Source of the DNA: Mageeibacillus sp. UBA3708
Lineage (GTDB): Bacteria; Bacillota; Clostridia; Saccharofermentanales; Saccharofermentanaceae
DNA: 18,710 nucleotides
Reading direction: 5' to 3'
Assembly: GCA_002371375.1 (NCBI GenBank)
Contig: DFIB01000092.1
Span: 1-18,710 of the forward strand
Part shown: positions 5,834-15,615 of the stretch, one piece after another
Layout: every line of letters starts with the position of its first letter
How positions within the stretch are numbered: position 1 is the first letter of the stretch
The notes under the pieces: generated by a model
Database searches by the model: none
What the model saw: the letters and a program-made list of their open reading frames with translations, nothing else
Told to the model about the DNA's origin: nothing
Position numbers and translations under genes: made by a program

Positions 5834-7654
5834 TTATGCCTGGGGTTTGCCGTCAGCATTGCCGGTAAGCTTACCGAAATAATACTTGTGCGCCTGATTG
5901 AACGCCTTATTGTAACTCTTGTTGACGCCCTTCTGAAGCCCCTCGAAATACATATGCTCATGATCTGCCAGCTGCGGCCTGATCCTTACCATGATCGCCA
6001 CGCCCACATTTGAGCAGGCATCAGCAATACGCTTGCACTCCATCAGCATATTTGTATACACTGCGTCCGCCAGGATGTTGCACATGCCGCTGCTCATACG
6101 CTCGAAATGGTTGTGCTTCATCTGCGCGATGAACTCGCCTGCCACTCTGACCATCGGCTCGATAAGTTCTGTGGCCTCCTCGTCCCTCTTGGCGAATGCC
6201 CTTTCGGTCTGATTGAGAATGGAGTCTATCAGCTCGTAGAGGACCTCCATCTCACGCTTCGCCTCATCAGAGAAGATCGTCCTGCTCTCGTGCATCTGCT
6301 GAGCCAGTTCGCCGATATTGACAGCATGGTCTCCGAGACGTTCGAACTCGCCCGTGACCTTATAGTACTGATTGAGGATGACTATGTGCTCATCGCTCTG
6401 CAGGTGCGGCAGAAGCTCTACCATATAACGGCTGACCTTATCGGTCATGTTGTCGATCTCGTCCTCCTCATCGAGGATATCCGCCATGACTTCATCGTCA
6501 TATTTGGTAAGCTGGAGATACGAATTCTCGATATTGACGCGTGACGCATCGAACATTGTCATCAGCACGTCGTAGCAGCTTCTCAGAGCAAGAGCGGGCG
6601 TACTGAAGAATACGGGGTTCAGAGCGTCGAGCTTATCGGCATATTTGCCGCGCTTGACCTCATCATCCTTGACTATCTTCTTGCTGATCTTCTCAAACAA
6701 GCCGAGCATCGGCATCAGCAGCAGTGCACAGCCGAGGTTGAATATGGTATTGGTATCAGCGATGATACCTGAATTGACCGTCTTATTCCACAGCCCGTCG
6801 AGCCACCCTGCCTGATAAGCCGCAAATACTCCTATGAGAACGACCACCGACTTGCACAGGTTGTACAGGATGTTGACTATGCCGACGCGCTTTGCATCAG
6901 TCTTGGCACCGATTGAGCAGACTATGGCAGTTGTAACACAGTCGCCCAGATAGATACCAACTATAACGGCATATATGCTGCTCCACGTGAGAAGTCCGGT
7001 GGATGAGAATGCCTGAAGGATACCGACCGTCGCCGATGAACTCTGAAGGACGAATGCAACGCCTGCACCGGTAACGTAACCGAGGAACGGATTGGCACCG
7101 AGGCCCGTGAACAGTTCCTCGACCATACCTGATTCCTTGATATTATTAACTGCACTCGTCATGTTGAGCAGTCCCGAGAACAGTATGCCGAATCCGATGG
7201 CGATATTAGCCGCGGATCTTGCTTTCTTGAACTTGCCGAACATTATGAATCCCACACCGAGTATCAGCGCGATCGGAGCCAATGTGGACGGCTGCAGGAA
7301 TCTGAGCCATGATGTGGCACCGGAATCGGTATCGAGGTCGAGAAGTCGTATTATCTGACCGGTGACCGTCGTACCTACATTCGCGCCGACGATGATGCCG
7401 AGCGATTGTCTGAGCGTAAGTATGCCGGCGGCAACAAGACCTGAAGTGATAACGATGGTGGCAGTGGATGACTGTATGAGCGCAGTAACCATCAATCCCA
7501 TCAGGAAAGCCTTAACGGGATTATTTGTTACCTTCTCCATCGCACTCTTGAGGGTGCCGGACGAATTCTCCTTAAGGGAATCACCCATAAGGCGCATGCC
7601 ATAAAGGAACATGGCAAGTCCGCCCAGCAGGGACAGAATATCAAAAATGCTCAT
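5834..7654 (-). CDS. Na+/phosphate symporter with PhoU-like C-terminal domain (NptA type)
   Basis: A 606-residue protein. Residues 1-320 form the Na/Pi-cotransport membrane domain with its inverted repeat: LIQSSTAT around residue 60 in the first half and FVLQSSSAT around residue 202 in the second. The QSS motifs are the substrate and sodium site signature of the SLC34/NptA family. GANVGTTVTG (90-99) is another family hallmark. From about 350 to 590 a soluble helical region carries two PhoU-like repeats, seen in EFERLGDHAVNIGEL (437 on) and ECKRIADACSNVGVAI (539 on). Family members of this size (often annotated YjbB or Na/Pi-cotransporter II) take up or export phosphate with Na+, and the PhoU part probably senses or gates. 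An AGAGGT site precedes the ATG and a promoter lies at 7699-7727. No Pho-box or other phosphate gene is visible. Confidence 0.92.
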   Translation of the reverse strand: MSIFDILSLLGGLAMFLYGMRLMGDSLKENSSGTLKSAMEKVTNNPVKAFLMGLMVTALIQSSTATIVITSGLVAAGILTLRQSLGIIVGANVGTTVTGQIIRLLDLDTDSGATSWLRFLQPSTLAPIALILGVGFIMFGKFKKARSAANIAIGFGILFSGLLNMTSAVNNIKESGMVEELFTGLGANPFLGYVTGAGVAFVLQSSSATVGILQAFSSTGLLTWSSIYAVIVGIYLGDCVTTAIVCSIGAKTDAKRVGIVNILYNLCKSVVVLIGVFAAYQAGWLDGLWNKTVNSGIIADTNTIFNLGCALLLMPMLGLFEKISKKIVKDDEVKRGKYADKLDALNPVFFSTPALALRSCYDVLMTMFDASRVNIENSYLQLTKYDDEVMADILDEEDEIDNMTDKVSRYMVELLPHLQSDEHIVILNQYYKVTGEFERLGDHAVNIGELAQQMHESRTIFSDEAKREMEVLYELIDSILNQTERAFAKRDEEATELIEPMVRVAGEFIAQMKHNHFERMSSGMCNILADAVYTNMLMECKRIADACSNVGVAIMVRIRPQLADHEHMYFEGLQKGVNKSYNKAFNQAHKYYFGKLTGNADGKPQA

Positions 7655-7698
7655 AACTACCTCTGGTTCTTACTGCAGGTGAATACCATCGCACGCTA

Positions 7699-7727
7699 AT
7701 AATATATGCTGACACTTCAAAAATCAA
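7699..7727 (-). promoter_or_regulatory. Promoter of the Na/Pi symporter gene
   Basis: On the minus strand TTGATT (7727-7722) and TATTAT (7704-7699) are 17 nt apart. Transcription would start about 40 nt before the ATG at 7654, separating this gene from the pilus operon upstream. Confidence 0.6.
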
Positions 7728-7741
7728 GCAACATGATGCTT
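7717..7741 (-). terminator. Weak candidate terminator at the end of the pilus operon
   Basis: On the minus strand AAGCA (7741-7737) pairs with TGCTT (7730-7726) over a 6-nt loop, followed by GATTTTTG. It lies 11 nt after the stop of the BspA-like gene. The 5-bp AT-rich stem is short and overlaps the -35 box of the next promoter, so it may be inefficient or fortuitous. Confidence 0.3.
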
Positions 7742-7752
7742 ACTTATATCAG

Positions 7753-9837
7753 TTAATTACCGCTGATGTAGACAGTTACCGTATCACAGTAGAACATCAT
7801 CGAATCGACGACACCTCTTACCTGTCTAAGATCATCATCCGCCGATGCGCTGAATACGGCACTTGCGTAGGTTTTGGCACTGTAGGTAAGAATATCGCTG
7901 TTTGCACCGTTTGCGAATTTGATATGAACGGGGCTCATAAGTACGGTCGGATTGACAAGTTCAATACTCACCACCAGATAGCTGTCGTTCCTGTCGACCG
8001 ACAATAATCTGAAGCTGTCTTCCATGGAGGAAGCAAGCTGAATGGAGGTATTATCCGCGAGATCGGGATCTTCGATCTTGAGATAGAGCTTCTCCTTGAT
8101 CGATGAGTTGCCCGACAGAGATGAGCCGCAGAATGACACTCCGTATTTGGACGAATCGATATTCCTGACGGTAAAATCAGAATCGGGCACTTCGATCTCT
8201 TCAGACGTATCTGTTATGTTCTTCATCCTGTCAACTATCGTCTCAACAGTCTTAAGAACGGTCGGATCTGACTGAATGCCGGTGTAATCAATGTAATCTG
8301 CGGCAGGATCGTCTGTTCTGTAATTGAAATATTTCTGCGCCTGATCTCCGTAGATAAACATTACGTTCAGAAGGAAATGCAGTTTCACATTATCAGGATA
8401 GATCTTAAGTGCATCCCCCATGTAATCCACTACACGGTAGCTGTCCGTCAGGACTTCGCTTCCGCCTCTCTTAACCGTAAGCTCCACATTATCCGTCATC
8501 GAACGGGCTGCCACATGGCAGATTATCTTATAATTAGCTCCGTCATAGAGTTCACTCTCCTCATCGGAGAGCATTGTAACGGCAGCGGGAACATCCGAAT
8601 GGACATATGAACTGCCTGAACGTGAATCCGTTCCGGTGCCCCAGTCGTAGCATGCTGTCAGATCGTCGGCAGGATCGAGGTAAACATAGAAGATAATACC
8701 GATGGAATCGTCCAGAGTAAGAGAATAACCCAGAACTCCTTCCTCCGTCTCGATCGTAAGATAGCCAAGCCCTGCCCCTGCAGGTGAATTGGCCCGCGCA
8801 TATGTACCGTCGGTACAATCGGGATCAAAGCCTTCCAGAGATTCACACCCTCCGAACATCAATTCGGAGATCGCAGGATCCAGCCCGAAAGCCTTATATG
8901 CTGATATTGTCTCCAGCGCTTCACACCCGTAGAACATATACATTGCGATCGTCACCGACGATGTGTCAAAGCCTTTTCCGAAGTAAATAGTCTCAAGCTT
9001 ACTGCAGAACTCGATCATGAATGATATGTCAGTGACCGCTCCGGTCTTGAATCCGGTAAGATCAAGAGTTGTGAGAGATCTACATGAATCGAACATCGCA
9101 TACATGGATGTAACCTTGCTCGTATCGAACTTCGGACCGAACTCGATCGATTCAAGTGATGTGCAATACCCAAACATGCCTTTCATATCAGTAACCGATG
9201 AGGTATCAAGATCCTTGACCAGATCGAGAGACTTAAGCGACTCGCACATGAAGAACATGTTTTTCATATTTGTTATTCCTGAAGTATCACTGTCCTCCGG
9301 AAATTTAATCGTCTGAAGACTTGTACAATTAGCAAACATACCCTCGAAGGATGTCAGATCACTGGAAAAATAAGCTTTGCTAAGGTCAATATCCTGAACA
9401 TTATGCATGTATTCGAACAATGCCTTCCACCCTGTATTAGGTATGATCCTTGTTCCCGGGAGGGCAACAACATGAATAACTGCGTCAGATTGATCAACAC
9501 CGACAACATCATCTATAGCAGTCCTGTTCACATCACCTGACAGTGTCAATGTACCATCCGCAAAAGTAATGCCGGAACCCTTATAGACGTCGGCCTGCTC
9601 AGCGGCCTCTGCTTCTCCGGGATCCCCGTCTTCTTCAGTATCAGTCTCATCAATGATATCACCGGAGGGCTCTTCAGCATCTTCCTCCTGTTCTTCAACA
9701 GACTCCTGATCATCTTCCTGAACCTGTTCCTGACTGACAATATCCTCTTCTGTCTCATCAGCGAGAACTAATCCCGGCACTGCACTTATCATCACTGCCA
9801 TACTTAAGATGGTAGCCGTAATCTTCTTACTCTTCAT
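7753..9837 (-). CDS. BspA-like secreted protein with DUF285 repeats
   Basis: A 694-residue exported protein. A signal peptide (1-26, ending LVLA) is followed by a very acidic linker of about 60 residues (Glu/Asp dominated). Residues about 160-335 hold seven or so DUF285 repeats of about 25 residues with the core 'DTSSVTDMKGMFGYCTSLES', a leucine-rich-repeat relative found in BspA-type adhesins and in many clostridial surface proteins. Each repeat has a central Met-Phe and a Cys. From about 368 to 510 lies a domain common in clostridial surface proteins (LTLDDSIGIIFYVYL, then HVAARSMTD and IYGDQAQKYFNYRTDD). The last 150 residues are unrecognised. There is no LPXTG-like motif, membrane helix or basic tail, so it is not itself sortase-anchored. 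A GGAGGTG site supports the start. Only 30 nt separate it from the giant adhesin gene, so it is probably the last gene of the pilus operon. Confidence 0.88.
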   Translation of the reverse strand: MKSKKITATILSMAVMISAVPGLVLADETEEDIVSQEQVQEDDQESVEEQEEDAEEPSGDIIDETDTEEDGDPGEAEAAEQADVYKGSGITFADGTLTLSGDVNRTAIDDVVGVDQSDAVIHVVALPGTRIIPNTGWKALFEYMHNVQDIDLSKAYFSSDLTSFEGMFANCTSLQTIKFPEDSDTSGITNMKNMFFMCESLKSLDLVKDLDTSSVTDMKGMFGYCTSLESIEFGPKFDTSKVTSMYAMFDSCRSLTTLDLTGFKTGAVTDISFMIEFCSKLETIYFGKGFDTSSVTIAMYMFYGCEALETISAYKAFGLDPAISELMFGGCESLEGFDPDCTDGTYARANSPAGAGLGYLTIETEEGVLGYSLTLDDSIGIIFYVYLDPADDLTACYDWGTGTDSRSGSSYVHSDVPAAVTMLSDEESELYDGANYKIICHVAARSMTDNVELTVKRGGSEVLTDSYRVVDYMGDALKIYPDNVKLHFLLNVMFIYGDQAQKYFNYRTDDPAADYIDYTGIQSDPTVLKTVETIVDRMKNITDTSEEIEVPDSDFTVRNIDSSKYGVSFCGSSLSGNSSIKEKLYLKIEDPDLADNTSIQLASSMEDSFRLLSVDRNDSYLVVSIELVNPTVLMSPVHIKFANGANSDILTYSAKTYASAVFSASADDDLRQVRGVVDSMMFYCDTVTVYISGN

Positions 9838-9867
9838 AGATCCACCTCCGGGTATCCGTATGTATTT

Positions 9868-12800
9868 TTAAATATTATCTTCTTCCATGCCCTCACGGCG
9901 TCTCTTTCTTCCGTAAACAAAGCTGACTATAAGACCTGCCGCCATAGCGCAGAGGATGCTTACACTGAGGTTGAACGATGTCTCAAGACCTGTGGGGATG
10001 AGCGCATTGCGTGAATTGACAAACCTTACGTAACTGTTTGTCGGAACTGAACCACTGACAGAAGGCGTGTCAGTATCATATTCAACATCGTCAAGGTAAC
10101 ATGTGGTATCGTAACCGAGATTATCCTCCGTAACAACAAAATCAGCGCCACTCGGAATGTTGTTTATAACTATAATCTCACCATCTTTGATTGTAAACAC
10201 AAGTTGATTGGAAGTGTTCGTCTCTATCGTGCCTTGTGAGATCAGCTGATCGCCCTTACTCTTGATATAGGCAAACGAACCTGTTACGGCATTTCCATCC
10301 TTTGTAAATGTTACCGTAAGAGGGAATTCGAGCATCCTGTTGCCCATATTACCTGTTACGCTCTTCGAAATAATAAGCGGAACTCCCTTGACGCTGTTGA
10401 CAATACTCATGACATAGCGTGTCTCACCTTCAGCAGCAGTCGACGTGAGTGATACTTCGTCCGGATGACTGCCAAGTGTAACAACTCCCGTATTACTTAT
10501 GGAGAAATTAATATAGGAAGGAAGTGCACTGCAGTCAGCGGGAGCCTTCTTCTCGCGCAGCTGGTAATCTCCCGGAGGCAAGGTGTTGTCTATTCCGGGA
10601 ACAATACCGTCGCTGCCGGTCGTAAGTTCCGTATAGCCTGTCATAGGAACGACATCTACTGTTGTTACACCGTTAACGGTCTTTATCTTATGCAGATTAA
10701 AGACAGCGCCTGCCAAAGGATTCTGCTCTGAATCAGTCTTTATAGCCTGCAAGCTATAAGATTTGTCCTTTAAGACCAGAGTATCAGACGTCAAAGTATA
10801 ATATGAACTGTCTATTCCGCTGACAGATACGACACCGCTTTCTGACCTCAGGATAACAGGAGATTCAAGTGCAAGATACCCCTGAGGAGACTTGATCTCA
10901 GTCAGAGTATAATCTACACCGTCTCTGAAGAATGCAATAGTAACCAAACCATCTGCATCGGAAGTGAAAGTACCGATGTAATTGCCGTCACTGTCTTCAA
11001 GTGTAAATTTCGCTCCGGCAAGCCATGATGAACCGTCCCAGTTCTGCTTCTTTATAGTGAATCCGTGATGATCATTAGTTACCGTATCAACACGGATATT
11101 ATCCTCACGTATTCCTTCATCGTAATCAACCGTGTATTCATATGGAGAACCGGTATCAGCGCCCTTGAGCCGTCCGTTGAGATTAACCTTCTTATCCTGC
11201 TGGACGGGGCTGAACGTAAGATCCTGCCAGTTTGTAACAACACCATCGGAATCTACTGCCGGAGTGCCCGCGGTAATACTGATCTCACGGATCTTGAAGT
11301 CATCAAAACCATGCCCGTTAAGTCTTTGTATATACCAATAGATGGAATTCTCATCATAAGGCATCTGACGGACGGTGTCATCTACTAACGTGTAGGTATT
11401 CCCTTCTTTGAGATATATGGCAAAATATGTCGGAGCACGGTCAGCCATATAATCCTTATCTGTCCATACTTTGTTGACTCTGAATCCATAACCCTTGAGG
11501 TTGTTGATATATACATGAGGATTATTCTCTTCTATCTCCACTATTGCGGGATCGGTGATGTTAGGAGATGTTGCCGCAACTTCTTTACCGTTAAGATAGA
11601 CATCATAGCTCTTGAACGAATATCCGTCAGGAATCTCATAGCTGCGCTCTTCAACCTCAAACTTTGTGCCTGCTACAAGTTCTCTTACCTCAACTGTAAG
11701 ATTTGCAGGGATCTTGGATATGGCACCGTTCATTGATGTTGTGAAGCTGACCATTCTCTTCTCAGCCTCAGTCAGGGAAGTATAATCAGTCTTGCCTATG
11801 GATACAAATGTCTGCTGATCCACATCCCACTTATAGTAATTATGGGCATCATCAATAATATGATAGACATACATATCTGCAAGAGATACAGAGTCCTCAT
11901 ATTCGGCGCCCAAATAAAGACGGAAACTGAATGGTGAATTATCATCCAGCAGTTCTGTACCTGTCTCATTATAAACGCGCTTCTTAAATGTAAGAGTCCT
12001 GAGCGACTCGGAGTTAACCACATTCTCGTATATTACACTGGTGCGGTTCTTAACTCTCTGGTATTCGATACTGTAATCAGATCTGCCATTCTCGCGGTCT
12101 TTCCTGGTAACGCCTTCTTCCTCTCCGTTCACCTTGACACTGCTGTATACATAATCGTTTACTCCGCACTCGACAAGGCTATACCATTCAGCATCTGAAG
12201 GGAATCCGACCTCACACTGTTCGCCGGGAGCCAGGAAGAATACATTTCTATACTCTACACCGTCGATAGTATATGAAGACTTGTACTTAACAGGAGTTTC
12301 TGTTCCTCTGTACACAACACCTACATCAGAATCATGATCGCTTAACAATACAGGTTTGCTGTCAGAAGAGATCTTATAGTAGATCTGATAAGGGAACTCT
12401 GCCATTACGGATTCGGACTCATCAATATTACCTCCTAATTCTTTGCCCAAAAGGACCGAACCGGGACGGACTGAAGACTGGTTAAATCTCATATGGAGGT
12501 TGGATGCTCCCGCACCTCTCTCCATATAGAATATCTTCATCGTGTGTGAAGTATAATTCTTAAATGTAGTCTTACCGGGATCAAAATAATCGGCAAGATA
12601 ATTCTCTACATCAGCATCTGATGCCGAAGGATTTCTTCCCCTGTAATTCTCTTCGAAGATAGCACGCAAAGTCTTAGGCGTACCGTTGTTTACTACTACT
12701 TCGCCCGTTCTAAAATTAACGCTTCCGCTTAAAGCACTGTGGATACCGCCAAGATCGATAACAAGCTCGCCGTCAACATAAAGCCAGAAATCATCGTCTC

Positions 12801-15615
12801 CCGTGAATTCATAGATAATATCATGATCCCAATCATCAACGCCGTCAGGTGTCTGAACGAAAGATGTCTCCAACTCCATTCCGAAATAGTAATCCGGATC
12901 AGAGATAAGATAGAGTTTCTCATTCTTTCTCGGATCCTCATCAGACAACGGCTCCTGCAGAGCATTGTAAAGATTAAGAGGATTTTTAGCAGAGTATTCT
13001 CCTATATCCAGCTTGTCATAAGGCATAAACTGACCATGCTTCAACGATGGTTTGTTGTCTGTATCCATCGTACCGAGTTCCTGGAATACCGTAAAATCGC
13101 CGTCATCCTCCAACTTGGCAAAATTCTGTGTGCTGTCAAACTCAAAATAGCCAGAAGCCTTGTATGTTGAATCAATGAACAGGTGATTGACCGGAACAGA
13201 ATCCTTATACAGATCATACAGAGACCTGTTAGCGGATGTGGTAGGATATCCGTTATCATCCAGATGTGTTGACAGGATACCGGACTGGGGAGACATCTTA
13301 TGGTTTTCCCATTTTGTCAGGTCACCTAAAATGTAATCCTGATCATTATGACTACCTGATGGTACTTTATCATCAAAGTCGATCATCCTCATCTTGATGC
13401 CATATACATCGTTATTTATGGTCTTTACCTCATGAAGTTGTTCCTGAGTATTATCCTGAATGATAGCAAAGTAGAAATCATGCGCATCTTTAAATGGACA
13501 AGCTACGATACGGCCATCCTGTGTCGTCACGGCAGCATATGCATAATCTGAATCATCCCATGCAACTATGGAAGAATAATACCTTTCCTTCTTGCGACCG
13601 TTCATATTGATACCGATCGTATCATCTGACAGGATCTGACCGTCAAGCTGTGGTGCAATGTATTTACCGGAATACTCATTATAAAGCTCATAGTAATAGT
13701 TCGGATCTGTCGTACCTTCATTATAGTACTCAACAAAGTCCCAAAGAAGGGTGTTGAGCTTATATCCTACCCACTGGATCGTATCACCGGATTCAAAACA
13801 CCTTACGAGAGTGCCGTCATGATCAACGGCATAGAAATCATAACGTGTCTTTTCTTCATTCCAAACTCGCGTATAGATAATAACATGCTCTCCGTTCTTT
13901 ACCCGCTCTGTATCGGATACACTTACTTTATCTGCAGAATAGATAACAAAATCTTCATCGGTAAGATCTGAGAGATCAACAAGATACAGGTACTGGGTTG
14001 CTTTATTGGCGTTGGGAGCTTCTTTTACGTATTTACCACTGTCTAGTGCAATCGCAACATTTCCGGATACAAGACGGATCTGATCCGAATATTCATTTTT
14101 GCCGGGCATAACCTGGATCAATGACGCATCCGATGCATTCGTAAGAGACACGCCGCTGCCGGTCAGTTTCAGATATCTGGGAACTCCGTTAACAATGGTC
14201 GATATCTTATATTTATCCTTCTCAACGGAATGGAATGTCCAAAGAGTAATATCACTGTCCTGTGCAACATAGAGGAGCTTATCGCGTTCCAGAGGGTTGG
14301 TGCGCGCCAGTAATGATTTGGACTTCAGAGCATTGCTGCCGCTTGCAGATGACATCAGAGCTTCACCGGTAAGCTGGTTACTGTAATTCATAAGGCCGTA
14401 TGTCTTGCCGTCAAGCTCATACGGATCTTTGGGCATGTTTACAGAAGATGAGAACGTCAGTTGGAACAGACCGTTGTTATTCTGATCTTTATGGAAACGA
14501 ACACCGCTGCCGGATCCTGAATGCTGTAAAGTCTTATTATTAACATCTGAAGTGCTCGAGACCGTAGTGAATCTGAATTTACCATCCTTCATTGATACTA
14601 CAAATGCTGCAGCCTCATCTTTATCGACCAGATATGCCAGATTATTACTGTCAGCCTTGATGTACTTTGGCGTCGTACCATCCATTGTGTAAATATAGAC
14701 CCTGTTATCATAACCTTCGACCTTCTCGAAATACCACTCAGCGGCACTTGCAAGACTGCTCGACTCTACAAAAGCATTATTTCCGTTCAGACTGTTGGTT
14801 ACATATTTATTGCCCTGATTGGGAATTGACAAAAGGAATGCATTGCTTTCTGTAAGATCTGTCAGAGAGCTTGCATACCTTGCAGAAGGAGTATATGGCT
14901 CGGGCGCTTCAACAACTGCATATGTCGAGAATCCCTCGGCATCAAATGTTATCTCAGTACCCAGTCCTGCAGAAGAGCATGATACATCTACCACCTCTGC
15001 ATCAGCGTCATCCGGCATGTGAACGACATCCATCGAATCACACTTTGCATCAGTAAGAACAATCTTGACCGCTACCGATGATCCAGCAGCAGGCTCGATC
15101 TCGACACCATCCTTGACCAGACTGATATCGAACAACCTTGCATATCCCAGATTCTCACGGCCGAGAGCTTCGGAAGCCTTATCCATGTACTCATCATACA
15201 CATCGCCCGCAGGTATCTCCGTAACAACGAGTTCGGCATCAGCAGGGATGCCCGTCTCGGGTTCGTAGGATACATTTACCGTATATCCGTTGCCGAATGA
15301 ATTAAGGACTGTCTTACCTGAAGGCGTGATGTCTTCGTCCGGATCACCGGCACCCGGTATCGCAGTAGGCGTGGGAACAGGCGTCACAGAAGGCTGAACG
15401 GCCGTATCAGTCGTCTCTGAAGTCTCCTGTGATGTCTCTTCAGCATCATTATTATCATTGGTTGTCTCCACAGTCCCGGAAGCCGCAGGATCTGTATCAT
15501 CATTTAGCTCCTCAGCCAGCAATACGCCATACGAACAGAAGATGTTCGCCATCACGAGGAATAAGCATATCGCGCGCTTGAACTTTGCAGATGTCAGAGA
15601 GAACAGTTTATGCAT
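9868..15615 (-). CDS. Giant sortase-anchored pilus adhesin (fibro-slime and CnaB domains)
   Basis: A 1915-residue surface protein, the likely tip or ancillary pilin. Visible order: signal peptide (about 1-35); Thr/Pro/Ser-rich acidic linker (40-98); a beta domain (100-240); a long beta-rich region with repeated KYV/KYI motifs that resembles a beta-trefoil or ricin-like fold (240-730, tentative); a fibro-slime/PA14-like domain (755-1048) with the hallmark FTGDDDFWLYVDGELVIDLG and a partner 'LHMRF' strand; then Ig-like pilin domains at about 1205-1375, 1376-1515, 1518-1595, 1618-1745 (CnaB/SpaA type, with GFTIKKQ, AGAKFTL and LTEIKSPQGY cues) and 1746-1870. It ends with the sorting motif IPTGL (1873-1877), a membrane helix (1880-1901) and RKRRRE. 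Fibro-slime and PA14-like folds bind carbohydrate or protein ligands; the ligand here is unknown. The ATG overlaps the previous stop by 8 nt after an AGGGAGG site, implying coupled translation. Confidence 0.9.
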   Translation of the reverse strand: MHKLFSLTSAKFKRAICLFLVMANIFCSYGVLLAEELNDDTDPAASGTVETTNDNNDAEETSQETSETTDTAVQPSVTPVPTPTAIPGAGDPDEDITPSGKTVLNSFGNGYTVNVSYEPETGIPADAELVVTEIPAGDVYDEYMDKASEALGRENLGYARLFDISLVKDGVEIEPAAGSSVAVKIVLTDAKCDSMDVVHMPDDADAEVVDVSCSSAGLGTEITFDAEGFSTYAVVEAPEPYTPSARYASSLTDLTESNAFLLSIPNQGNKYVTNSLNGNNAFVESSSLASAAEWYFEKVEGYDNRVYIYTMDGTTPKYIKADSNNLAYLVDKDEAAAFVVSMKDGKFRFTTVSSTSDVNNKTLQHSGSGSGVRFHKDQNNNGLFQLTFSSSVNMPKDPYELDGKTYGLMNYSNQLTGEALMSSASGSNALKSKSLLARTNPLERDKLLYVAQDSDITLWTFHSVEKDKYKISTIVNGVPRYLKLTGSGVSLTNASDASLIQVMPGKNEYSDQIRLVSGNVAIALDSGKYVKEAPNANKATQYLYLVDLSDLTDEDFVIYSADKVSVSDTERVKNGEHVIIYTRVWNEEKTRYDFYAVDHDGTLVRCFESGDTIQWVGYKLNTLLWDFVEYYNEGTTDPNYYYELYNEYSGKYIAPQLDGQILSDDTIGINMNGRKKERYYSSIVAWDDSDYAYAAVTTQDGRIVACPFKDAHDFYFAIIQDNTQEQLHEVKTINNDVYGIKMRMIDFDDKVPSGSHNDQDYILGDLTKWENHKMSPQSGILSTHLDDNGYPTTSANRSLYDLYKDSVPVNHLFIDSTYKASGYFEFDSTQNFAKLEDDGDFTVFQELGTMDTDNKPSLKHGQFMPYDKLDIGEYSAKNPLNLYNALQEPLSDEDPRKNEKLYLISDPDYYFGMELETSFVQTPDGVDDWDHDIIYEFTGDDDFWLYVDGELVIDLGGIHSALSGSVNFRTGEVVVNNGTPKTLRAIFEENYRGRNPSASDADVENYLADYFDPGKTTFKNYTSHTMKIFYMERGAGASNLHMRFNQSSVRPGSVLLGKELGGNIDESESVMAEFPYQIYYKISSDSKPVLLSDHDSDVGVVYRGTETPVKYKSSYTIDGVEYRNVFFLAPGEQCEVGFPSDAEWYSLVECGVNDYVYSSVKVNGEEEGVTRKDRENGRSDYSIEYQRVKNRTSVIYENVVNSESLRTLTFKKRVYNETGTELLDDNSPFSFRLYLGAEYEDSVSLADMYVYHIIDDAHNYYKWDVDQQTFVSIGKTDYTSLTEAEKRMVSFTTSMNGAISKIPANLTVEVRELVAGTKFEVEERSYEIPDGYSFKSYDVYLNGKEVAATSPNITDPAIVEIEENNPHVYINNLKGYGFRVNKVWTDKDYMADRAPTYFAIYLKEGNTYTLVDDTVRQMPYDENSIYWYIQRLNGHGFDDFKIREISITAGTPAVDSDGVVTNWQDLTFSPVQQDKKVNLNGRLKGADTGSPYEYTVDYDEGIREDNIRVDTVTNDHHGFTIKKQNWDGSSWLAGAKFTLEDSDGNYIGTFTSDADGLVTIAFFRDGVDYTLTEIKSPQGYLALESPVILRSESGVVSVSGIDSSYYTLTSDTLVLKDKSYSLQAIKTDSEQNPLAGAVFNLHKIKTVNGVTTVDVVPMTGYTELTTGSDGIVPGIDNTLPPGDYQLREKKAPADCSALPSYINFSISNTGVVTLGSHPDEVSLTSTAAEGETRYVMSIVNSVKGVPLIISKSVTGNMGNRMLEFPLTVTFTKDGNAVTGSFAYIKSKGDQLISQGTIETNTSNQLVFTIKDGEIIVINNIPSGADFVVTEDNLGYDTTCYLDDVEYDTDTPSVSGSVPTNSYVRFVNSRNALIPTGLETSFNLSVSILCAMAAGLIVSFVYGRKRRREGMEEDNI

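Noticed and set aside
5806..5842. Inverted repeat GGCATA/TATGCC after the Na/Pi symporter gene as a terminator
   Set aside because: The stem is short with a bulge, is AT-rich inside and has no T tract on the minus strand.
6107..6544. Plus-strand reading frame of 145 codons opposite the Na/Pi symporter gene
   Set aside because: It lies fully inside a well-supported gene on the other strand and has no ribosome site or recognisable domain.
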